From Datnioides undecimradiatus (Eukaryota; Chordata; Actinopteri; Lobotiformes; Datnioididae), in assembly GCA_008933995.1 (NCBI GenBank), contig WARS01000015.1:7150861-7214860 (forward strand): DNA of 64,000 bases, written 5' to 3'. Made by a program: the position numbers and the translations under genes. The notes under the pieces are model-generated. The model saw only the letters and a program-made list of their open reading frames with translations, did not search any database and was not told the DNA's origin. Below, one piece after another: positions 53,501 to 64,000 of this stretch. Every line of letters begins with the position of its first letter. The stretch's first letter is position 1.

Positions 53501-55477
53501 CTGAGCTGCATTTGTAAACAAGACAAACATAATCAGCATCTCAAGAGCCACATCTGGCTCTGGTCGAGCTGAGCCTGGACTCTGATTGAGGGGCCCGGCA
53601 GGCTCCATTGTTTCCTACGAGTTGTTTTGCAGCATGTCACAGGAGAAAAACAAAATGGATGGTATGTAAAACATCGTCATTGTGTGGAACAAATGCTTAA
53701 CTACAAAAGCATAATCATGCGTCAAAATGCCACGTTTAAACATTATTATTACATTCATATTCCAGACCATATGTGATCTGTAAGTGCCTGTGGCTGTTGG
53801 CAAACGAGCTAATTGTAATTTTTAATTTCCTCCAGTTTCAAATATTTGTATCAGGTTTATACCTTCCTCCTGTGGTTCAACCTGTAGATCATTATTGTTA
53901 TATCAGAGATGTAAGCAGTTATACAGATTCTGAAAGCAACAGAGGAGAATAGATTATTTATAGTGCATTTTTTGTGACATTGCATATTTGTGCTTAGCAA
54001 TCACATCTGTTGGCTTGATTTGCAAAAAATGGTTAATATGATGGTTGCTGATGATGTGGATACAAAAAAACAAAACGTCACTGTTGCTCCGTCAGACCAA
54101 TCATACAAACCCATAATACAAGAAATATATAGACTTGTACAATAGAGCTTTTTGATTTGATTTACTTGTGTGCAAAACTAAAGAATAGGCAATTTCGCTA
54201 AAGCACATAAACAGTCCAGCATTTTAATTTTTTCATCCATTTTCTGGTTTACATCTGGTTTTGTCAAAAAGACATGGGGTAGCGCAAGATGTTGGCAAAA
54301 CTCAGAGTTCCCTTGAAAACCTTAACACTAAACAAGTCATTCAAAAGGCAGATGAAAATATCAATGACCTCACAAATGTCCTTCATGTCTACTTTAAAAC
54401 TAATACTATTGACCAGTGGGAATTCCTTTTTGATTGCCTGTAATGTACATCAAACATACAGAAGAAAGCCTTGGTTTTATACCACAAGCCATACGACTTG
54501 AGAACACTCAAGCTAAAATGGATGATCAGTTTATATTGTATTGAACTAACTCTGCCTTTGCAGAGTTGCATTTAACTTAACACCTGCAGAATTCTTGATG
54601 TTCCCATCTGCCATAGCTGTACCTTGTGTTAAGTGCTAATCAGGAAATATTGGCATACTAACATACTAAACTAACACAGTAACCATTATAACTGCTAAAC
54701 TTCAACATGCTAACATTATCACTGTTGTGGCATGGCTGTAGCACTGGTATTCATGTCTTTTAAAAATGAGCAATATCATTTTTTGTATTTTTTTAAATTG
54801 TCTTGTATGTGTATGTATGTATGCGAATGAAATGTTTCCATGTTGTTATGTTCATTGGTTGTTTTTTCCTCAGATTGAAGGAATTATTCACATTTCATTT
54901 AATTTCATTATGGGGGATTATGACCGTGGGAGTGATAATGACATGATGATCACAATAAATTGAGTTTTATACATCTGGTGAAAAACATGCATACTCCATA
55001 GTGACATGTTTGTACCATTACTCACCGTACGACAGTAGTAACATTTGGGGTTTTATTGTCTTCTGTTATTTTCAGAGGTATGGTTACACAAAAACCTGCC
55101 GCAACTCCTTTTAAAGAGAAATGAAATGGAACAGAACTTCTATTTAAGCGTCTCACAATAAAAACCCAGCAAATGTCAGAAAGGGTTTCTGGCTTGTATT
55201 TAGTAGACAGCGTGAAGTCACAGTGTATATACAGAGCACAGTTATAGCTCTCCAGAACTGTGTGTAAAAACTATTGTGCTGCAAGGAGAGAGCCCCAAAC
55301 TTGCCGCAGGGGAACCCTCCTTTTCTTCTTTTTATAGGAAAGGCCTTAATTCATGGAGACAAACCGAGCCATCATTATATTTAACAGAGTATCATAAACA
55401 TTCCTGCATGCTGAATGTTAATGGTAAATGTCTCTGGTTAGATGGACGAGTGAGTAAACACAGAGACGTGACCTTGC

Positions 55478-55478
<1 letters not shown>
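47504..55478. other. Upstream non-coding DNA
   Basis: No gene, RNA or intact mobile element was recognised over 8 kb. The stretch 50040-50600 differs from its surroundings in even base composition and homeodomain-like cores (TAATTA, ATTTATG). It is a candidate conserved non-coding element. Intervals 51800-52400 and 53000-55200 are AT-rich and featureless to me. Confidence 0.6.

Positions 55479-55523
<45 letters not shown>
55479..55523. repeat. (CA)n microsatellite
   Basis: A pure AC run of about 45 bp. Confidence 0.95.
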
Positions 55524-55526
<3 letters not shown>

Positions 55527-58500
55527 GTCCCCGATGCAGGCACACCTGTATGAATCAGCATAGGTGGGAATGCACCTTGGGCTACAACATGGCCTTGTAA
55601 AGTAATACTCCCTGTCTCTCTATGTTATGATAATCTGTCCCAAAATCAACCATAATGGCTTTTAGCACAGTATGAATCTAATTTTCTGTTTTTCTTTCAG
55701 TGCCTTTTTTACAACCACTGCAGTCGAATCTAGGACAATTTCAAGGTTGATCAAGTCACAGGCTTAAGAATAAGTCTGAGACCCTCAAAAATCATAAATG
55801 TCATCCAGCTTTAACAAGGACTTAACCAATACCCATTCCATATTTTTATACCAACTATGATATTGCCTCAATAATCACTCAGACTAATGTGCAAGTTAGC
55901 ATTTGAGCACAGGTTCAGTAAAACAGCAGTTTAATCCATAGGCACATTCTGAATTACATTACATCAATTAAACTGAATCACACACATAAGACCTAGATTT
56001 CACAGTAAGATTAAATGCAGACTTGGAGGTTTTAAAATAATAGTACATCACACACTGCACTGTTATACAAGACATCAGTGGTTCTGGACATATTTCCACG
56101 AGTCATTCCTTTATTCTGACAGTCCATGAAACCCGCAGACTACGCCAGTTCAGTGGTCGGCAATTTACAGTAAAAATGTGCTCCTCCTATAATGCAAAGT
56201 CACCACAAACAAAAGACCTGATAATTTACTGTAGAATTTAATCAAAATCTGTTTCAACAGATCTAAAAATCATAGAATTCAATGCAACGCTATTGAACAA
56301 GATTACATTGTTTTTTTCACTGGTTCTTAAGGAACTGGTATTTCTCAACTTAATGTGAGATGATTTTGCAAATTTGAGGGCTACATAAGTGAACAACAGC
56401 ACCCGTGCAGATATGTCATTGACCTGTCAGCGACCTGCACATCTCCATGGGTTACCGCAGTTAAGATGAGGCCCTGAGGGAAGATCAAATGCCTGTGTGC
56501 GCGTGACTGTAGCTGTGTCTTAAAAAAGTACGTTTGCATGTGAATGTGTGTGTCACAGAATGAGCATGAATGGAACATTTAACATTGAAGATACCCATTT
56601 AGTACTTTCACTGTCCTTCTACTAATTCGGCTCATCTCTTTTTGGTAATTGTAAAGAAACGTAACAACATTCCTGTCCAAAACTTTCTAAGAACAGTTCC
56701 AGTTAACAAACGTCATCATTAGGTCTGTATGTTTGCAGGAACTGAGAGAGGATTGAAAGGCTGAAAGGTTGGTTCTGGATTTAAAAATAAAAGGTGTGGT
56801 GTAGAAGGTAGGCTTTGTCAGAGGGGGAGAGCTAATGAAAGGGTATTCGCCCATGCTATTGGTACAAGTGTATGTCTGTTTCTCTATCCGTGTCTGTGCA
56901 TTCATATGTATGTTTATGTGTGTGCAGCCATACTTGGATCTACTGTCTTTCCCTTTGGTTTATGTGTGCCTTTTTGTATCTTTGCAGATGTGTGTGTCAC
57001 CAAGGCAAAGTGACTAATGAAGCTGATTATTTCTAGCTGTCAGACAGGACATCCTGCTTGTGTTGAGGGCCATGCGGGGCTGTGGCTGATGACCTCAACA
57101 CATGCTGCAAATCTGAAAACAAATCCTGACACTTTGTGCATACATCAGTGTTTGGCTGCAGATGTCCTCATCCCAACAGATTTTGCATGCATGTCAGATT
57201 AATGTGTTTCAATCCACCCAGAGAAGTACAGAAGGTTTACATCTGCCAAATGCTGAACTCCATTTCAAGTGCTACGAGTATTTTGCTCTAATCACAAAGC
57301 TGACCCATGAGAAATACCCTAACTCTGCTAACTACACCAGATGAAATTAGTTAAGTCTTAAACCAAATGCCAGATAACAAATCACCCAGCTCTGATGTTA
57401 AATCATCTTAAATCATAATGTGACATGTTTTAGCTGAAACAATTAAACAGGTTTCTGATAATGTTTATGACAATTTAATCTTTAAAAGCTGACAAAAACT
57501 ACAATATCACACAACTGAATAGAAAAATGTGAATTACAGTTAGTTTAACCTTTCATTTAATTGAATTTAGTTTTCTGCTTTCTGTTAAGTATTGGGTAAG
57601 TATCTTTGACTGGATAGGGGTAAGACAAAATTAACATTTACATCTTTCTGCACCCACCATTCTGTCACCAACTGGCAAAACACAATAAATCCATGTTTTA
57701 CAAGTGGGCAATTTTGAACTTTTGAAATGAAAGTCTATAAAATGGAGTAATAACACACAAACACAGCAGCACACTGTGCAAACACAGACACACTAATGCT
57801 AAACAACAACAAACAACTTTTGATAGGCTACCCTTATACGTTCTTTATTTACACTTCGTTTTCCATGTATCTTTTTCCAAAGTCTGTCAAAAAGACCTTA
57901 TCAAAAAATCCACTAAAGGCTCAGCTGAGCAACAGTTGATATACAATTCCCACATCTATCCCATATGTGGTTTGTGAGTGAGGGTGTGGGTGTGTATTGT
58001 GTATATATGCTGACATCTGTTCCCCTCCAGGTCAAAGGTGGAAAATCTTCTGGTTCAACCCCAACAGATGACTGATGGAGTGCAATCAGAGTCTTTATTT
58101 GAAGAAGGGTATATGGGTCCCTGTATTTGGGGCACACAACAGTGGACTCATGTGTAACCCTGTCTGGTTAGGACCAGACCCTCTCATTCCAAGTCTATGC
58201 AGTCCTCTGGACCCACATTTAGCTTGGGGGGGCAGGGGCACAAAATGGTTTCAGGGTTTGAGGCCTCACTGAGTGTTGATTTTAATTTAGCATAAGTCTG
58301 TGTGCGTTTGATGTATGTGTGTGTGTGTGCACTCTGTTTGTGTTTGTGAACATTTATGTGTTCAAGTGTATGAATTTCTATAAACGTGCTCATACTTGCA
58401 AATCATTATGTTTTGTATTTTGAGTGTATGCATGTGCAGTATTTTTATGACTATACACACAGCAGATACAAACAAATAGACACATTTGCAATGTTTATGT

Positions 58501-59362
58501 GCATACACATTTGTGTTTGTGATTTCATGTGCGAGTACATGTTCATCTGAATGTGTGTCTGTGCTTGCAGGGAGTTGCATTGTGCGACTGAAAGAAAGGC
58601 CTAATCCACACAGATGATCTTATTGCTTTTTACAATATCTAAAATCTATCACGCAATTCTGCTTTTCATACAACTTCGCTGTTGCCAAGAACACACAATA
58701 GCATACACACAGGTGCACGAATGTTTTGAAAATCCTCTGACAATATGTGTCAGAGACAAAAAACTTCATTCTTGCTGTGTGATGGCCTGGTGAAAGGCAC
58801 AGTGTTGGGCGGACTGGTTGATATATTTGCAAATAACACGGTAATCTCCCCCCAGCGGGCCTAACATGCCCTGTGTTTGCTTGCTTATTCCACATAAAAG
58901 AACAGCTCACTCATTCGCTCTCATACACAAGCAAGGGCAAACATTCCCTTTATTGTGCAGACTTCTCTCTTTCTCCTTATTTTATTTTCCCCCTTCCGCT
59001 CTGAGCCCAGGAAGGGTGCACTCATACACTCACCCCGGAACAAGCCTGGAGGTCTTGAGACCACACACAAAGCAGTGGAAGGATCACTCCCTGACTCTCC
59101 TCTCCTCTCCTGCCTTTCCTCTCTCATTCCCTCTGTTTTATATGGTCACTCTTCCACTATCATTCCCTGTTCTTCCCCTCTCTTTCTGTCCACATCTCAC
59201 TTGCTCTCAGGCCAAGATGATAGACACAAAGTAGGGTTGTGTGCCCAATGTTGCATGTCCCTGTCTCCTCTGTAGCAGCATGTGCTGCCTCTCTGTTTGT
59301 TTGAACGTGCTGATGTGAACTGTAGAGAGGATGGTCACTTAGTATGATATTTATGCCTGTGA
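55524..59362. other. Upstream non-coding DNA
   Basis: No gene was recognised. GT-rich DNA is at 56850-56940 and 58300-58560, and a C/T-rich tract is at 58960-59200. The remainder is AT-rich unique-looking sequence. Confidence 0.6.
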
Positions 59363-59371
59363 GACCACCCA
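59363..59371 (+). promoter_or_regulatory. Perfect GLI-binding 9-mer, distal upstream
   Basis: Exact GACCACCCA about 17.6 kb upstream of the canonical ATG. It opens a roughly 120-bp stretch of even composition (to about 59480) with AGGCCAAGG, AACGCCTCCAAT and GATTAATCC cores. Downstream it shares GTCAGRCCAA with the intron-2 GLI site. It is a candidate enhancer by motif and context only. Confidence 0.5.
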
Positions 59372-60141
59372 GCCAGTCAGGCCAAGGCAGGGGGAGTTAA
59401 AGCTTTATTTTTCAACGCCTCCAATGTTCCCAGGGCCTCAGAGCTGAATGAGATTAATCCTTCTCTGTCACCAGTATGTGGGATTATGACACAGCTTGGA
59501 TAGTAGTCAGTTGAGTAACATCCAGGTGAAAGACAGGATGTGCAAGCACAGTGTGTTTTTTGAATTAATTAAAGCAGGAAGAAAGAAAGAAAAGTGTGAG
59601 TCACATGAGATAAGATTTGTCAAAGCCATTCCCTCAAGAGGCTGTGATTGAAAAGTCAATGTAAAAACAAGAAACAACATCTAAACTACTACAGTAAGCA
59701 GCTAATGCACAGCCATCACAATCCAAACAAAGCCACCACATTGTATGGATTATCACTATGTGCCATGATTGAGAGCTGTGAAACTAGCTAGCAAGCCAGT
59801 AAAATATTGAAACAGTTAGCCTTAAGTAATATATATAAGTATATATACAAGTATGATTGAAGTGCATATCAATGGAAAGGCAAATTACAGTTGCAAGAGT
59901 GAGTCAAAAGAAATGTATGAATTAGACTTAGCTAACTGTTGAAATGTCTAACCACCACATGTAATAACTCCAATTTGCAACAAAGCAATTCAAATGTCTG
60001 AAAAAAGAAATGATTGTAACAAAGTCCAGTCTTATAATGGATTTCTGGATAAATTAAACCAATTTTAACATATCTGTAACACGATGCATGGTTTTGACAG
60101 GTTACTTGAGCTTGTATCTGCCAGGGACTAAGGGTAAAACA

Positions 60142-60165
60142 GAAAATAAAAGTTGGGAACCACTA
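60142..60165 (-). mobile_element. Possible hAT-like terminal fragment
   Basis: TAAAAGTTGGGAACCACTAGT reads on the other strand as AC-TAGTGGTTCCCAACTTTTA, similar to hAT-type ends. No matching opposite end was found, so this may be a fragment or chance. Confidence 0.3.
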
Positions 60166-63130
60166 GTATATGGGATTCGCTAATATCAACAGTATCTTTA
60201 TTACAATCCACTGTCAGTTCCCACACAAGGACAGCCACAGACCACTTGAAGGCAGAGAACCACTTTCACAATCGGTGGGAAAACACAAGTTAACAGTTAA
60301 TGCATATCAAAGTGGTTAGATGTTGTTTTTTGTGTGGATGTAGTGAGCTCATTTAGGCCTCGGTGAGGAAGTATAAAGGCATAAATGGCCTTGACCCAGT
60401 TGGCCTGACGTGGTAGCTGATACTGTGGATAAGGAGGCCTGAGCATCGCGTTGGGTGGCACCGTGTGCAAGCTGGGGATTTATAGTGTCTCCAGACCACA
60501 CACAGACAGACAGAGAGAGGGAAAGATGAATGAAGGGAGGGAGGAAGTGGAAAAAAAGGAGGAGAGGCAGAGGGAGATAGATGGAGAGAGAGAGATGAGG
60601 GGACGCTCTGGGCTACTCCTGATATGTAGTCACTGGGCATTATAACTGATGACTGCATGTGTGTCTAGGCTATATGTGTAAAGGCCACCATGCCAGTGCA
60701 ATTTGATAGAAAGGCCCACATTTTCAAATCAAAACATATTATTTGTTTCATATATTTCAAACACAACCCAACCTTGACCAAAACCTAAACTAGGTAGTAG
60801 AATTTATGTTCTTTTGTGGTTCTCCCTGTGCCTTAGCTATGGTTTTTCCATCCAGGGTGAGAAATCCTGAAGTTTTCCTGAATTTACTTCTCAGAAGGTT
60901 TGGTTTGTTAGGATTGTCTGTGTGTAGCTCACTAGTTTTCTATCAGTTTGTGCTAGTGAAGAGAAGAACAGTACCCCATGCATTATGGCATGCAGTGGGT
61001 CAGATTGGCAGAACATTTTAGAAACCCACTCAGATCGACTGTAAGGTACAACAGTGTTGTATGTGGGGTTCATTGTGAGTCAGCTCTAAGAAGACACATC
61101 ATCTCTGACAGGTGAAGATGGACATTTTTGTAAAGTTTTTTCCATCATCCAGCATAATCAGTTGTTAAGCTTTGGGAGGATAATTGGCACATAAAGGTGA
61201 CCAAAAAAACAAGGAGACTTTGAAGGAAGTATAGCAAGTGTAGAATAACATTAGCGCACATTATCCAGCAAGAAAGTTAAATGAAATGACTGCACTACTA
61301 CATACTACCGTTTAGCAGCCATTTTTCCCTGAACAGGGTGGATGGTTATAATTCACAACAATGTGCTTTGACAGGCCACGCTACACACTAGTGCAGTATA
61401 CTGACAGATTTAAATAGACAATATCCTTTAGTATCAAAGAAATAATATAAATGAAAATGGAAAAATTGACAAACATGCCAATAAATACAGATTTGTTAGA
61501 TCCTCTGTTCCTTGTGGGGCCTTTTTCTGTGATTCACTGTAAAGTTTTCCAGCTCTGACTCGTGTTTTAAGGGGAGTGCAGTGCAGCCATGAAGGAGAAA
61601 GCAATGTGTGCTAAATGGTCCATAAGCATGGCTTGGCCTGGCTCTGCAAACCCCTCTGGACCCCATATGGTGAATGTGTGTGCGCTACATGCATGGATGC
61701 ATGGCCTAGCCCTCAGCAGGACTGCTCCCCACCGGATAACATCCCATAAAACACTGACACACATATGCAAACACACCCAGACAGAGGTATTTAAAGTAAA
61801 AAGAATAGCTACATACACATTTTGGTATCATATTGATCAGGCTTAAGCTGTTTTCTGAAGGTTTTCATGGTTTTCAGATTAGATACAAATACACACACAC
61901 CTATGCATAAACTTGTTGTGTCACATACCTATATAATCCCTCCACCACCCAAGCAGATAGGTGTCTCATGCACATATGCTGTACATTTGCCCGTGCACAC
62001 AATTGCCCCATTCAACTTTTATCTCTCCTCACACACAACAACTCCTGCAAACAAAATCCTTCTAATCAAGACAGCAATGTACCCTTGTCTCCACATCTCC
62101 CCTGTAGGAACTGAACTACTACAGACAACACGTTGTACTCCCCTGATCCTGATTGTGAAGTGGGGAGTGGAGGGGAACATAATTGCATGCTTAAACGCCT
62201 GAGAAACGGACGTCCAGTTCTGCTGAGTTGGTGGTTTTTGTGTGGCCTCATTGTTGGGACGTGCAGTCATGCAGCTCTTTGAGTCCCTGTTGGTGTTCAT
62301 GTTGGGTTTGGGGTGGTTCAGAAGAGTGGAAGAGGGGGAAATATTGTCTAGCAGCCAGATATTTCATTCCAAGACCAAGCACTTTGTGCCTGTCCAGCAT
62401 GCCTGGCAGGAGGAGGATGACTGTGACCAGAATTGAGTAAAACAGAGAATTAGAGTCTCACCTTTCTTTCTGTTGCATTTCTGTCCTGTGGTCTATTGCT
62501 GCAGTTGTCATCCATTTAATCAGGTGTTTTAAAGAGCCTGTGGAGCCTCTGATAGCAAGATATAAATGACACAAACACAAGCATGCACACATTGTATACA
62601 CATGCACAGACACCACAGTCAGTTATACTTTCTGGTTTCTGGTTCTAGTGTGGACGAGGCAGACAAACAAAAGGCTCCTCAACAGGGCTGCGGTGTAATG
62701 AGGGCCGGTTTGATCGTAAATACGTTGCGCTACAGAGTTTTCCATCTCACTGCAGGACAAAAGAGACAAGCCATCAAATTCGGGTCATCAGAGGCTTCTA
62801 CGTTGTAAATCAACTCACTGAGCAGAATCACTTGTGTCATCGTGGCTGTCTGTGGCCCCAAAGTGGTCAACAGAGGTAGCAGGATACCCCGGTTACAGTA
62901 ACAAGTGACAGAAAAGTGTCTTAAATTTCCAGTCTCTCATCTTATTGCTTGTATAATTGCTTGTGCATCACAGAATTCTGTGGTGTGAGAAAAAGACAGA
63001 GAGAGTGTGTAATAGCAAGATATGTGGGGGATGAAACACACTGGAAAATGTTCAAAGCTACTTGGAAGGGAGTCAAGGTTTGTACAACTTGATTAAAAAG
63101 CATTGCAGTGCTTTTATTGTTTCCAGCCTT

Positions 63131-63164
63131 GCTGAATAGATACTGTATACAGTGTCTATTCAGC
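63131..63164. repeat. 34-bp near-perfect palindrome
   Basis: GCTGAATAGATACTGTA followed by TACAGTGTCTATTCAGC: 16 of 17 base pairs match with no loop. It could extrude as a cruciform or be a dyad binding site. Confidence 0.85.
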
Positions 63165-64000
63165 CTTTGCTTTTAGAATCCCTGGAATTGCTGAGGATGA
63201 TGAATACAACAAAGACAACATGACAGTCTTCCAGCACATGTCAATGGGACCCTGTGAATTATGTGGATATTTGTCTTATTTAACTGCGCCTGGGACTTGG
63301 ATTGGTTCATGTCAACATGTCAGGGGCACAAACAATGTTATTAACTCAAATGATCATTGGCTTGTTACAAAAAAGGGAGGGAATCGACATAATAATTCAA
63401 AATTAGTGTCATGCTACCACAAATCCTCAAATACAGTAGAAATAGCATTACACAAAAGTTGAGTCTGAATAGAATGAACAAACTTACCACAAAATAAACA
63501 AACCCATAAAATTAAAACCATTGTGTGCAATAACTTAGGGGTCATGGATACATTAATGTAAATCAAACCATATTATGCCCTTTGTAACTCACTTTAAAAT
63601 CATCACATTTAATCAAATGTAACTGTATTTAGTATAATGATGTTCAAACTACTGTAGTCAAGTTAAATGGCAAGGGATTAGAGGAAGCAAGAGTCACCAA
63701 AACTTTATGACTGATATGATTCAGCCATTTTGATTATAAACCGTGTGTGATATGTTGATTTTAGACATGTTACGTCATATTAATCCAACTGTTTTCATTT
63801 TCCTTAAGCGAAGACACACTCACACCATGAATGAATTATGAAGAAACTAATGAAGTGGATAGGAAAGCAAGTGAAGACAACTGAAAAAAAGCACGAATTA
63901 TCAACCCAATTTTCCACCTCTGTAATCAATGCTTATGAAGTTGAAACTGTCATTTTTGGCATGGTAGTAATTGCTTTTGGCCTGTGGCGGACCCTATGAC

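Larger units (their letters stand above)
59372..64000. other. Upstream non-coding DNA to the window edge
   Basis: No gene was recognised. A hAT-like end may lie near 60142-60165 (AGTTGGGAACCACTAGT), a purine-rich tract at 60500-60600, and a palindrome at 63131-63164. Confidence 0.6.

Overview
This is vertebrate genomic DNA, almost certainly from a teleost fish. It shows a split gene with GT-AG introns, dense (CA/GT)n and (GA)n microsatellites, no bacterial-style gene packing, and a protein that matches vertebrate Patched-1 residue by residue. One gene is recognisable: ptch1, the Hedgehog receptor, on the minus strand. Twenty coding exons can be placed to the base, from the start codon at 41734 down to the exon that ends at 1037. 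They encode about 1,232 residues. The last exons (TM12 and the C-terminal tail) lie beyond the left edge. Nineteen intron positions and phases agree with the human PTCH1 exon boundaries as I remember them. Only exon 1 (30 bp shorter) and exon 14 (279 bp longer) differ in length.

Layout: 1-41734 is the gene, with introns of 136 bp to 13.8 kb; intron 2 (26139-39896) is the largest. 41735-42330 holds the 5' UTR and canonical promoter, with a perfect GLI site. 43791-44020 holds what looks like a second, alternative first exon. Its ATG is the last codon before a consensus donor, it joins exon 2 in frame, and it has its own perfect GLI site about 220 bp upstream. 44.1-64 kb shows no gene I can support. 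It holds microsatellites, a few decayed transposon-like repeats, a further GLI site and stretches that look like conserved non-coding DNA.

How the parts work together: Patched-1 represses Smoothened until Hedgehog binds, and ptch1 is itself a GLI target (negative feedback). The exact 9-mer GACCACCCA occurs five times in non-coding DNA here (14706, 27872, 42306, 44012, 59363). By my rough estimate, fewer than one copy is expected by chance. The window therefore looks like a receptor gene plus its Hedgehog-responsive regulatory field with two promoters.

The most notable coding feature is exon 14. The large cytoplasmic loop carries four back-to-back PPPSY (PPxY-type) motifs where human PTCH1 has one PPPY. 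It also carries a long Ser/Asn/Gly/His-rich insertion. Other structures worth a look are a 41-42 bp phased array of CCAAT boxes in intron 17, a nested palindrome and a hairpin plus 47-bp inverted repeat in intron 16, and a 34-bp palindrome near the right edge.
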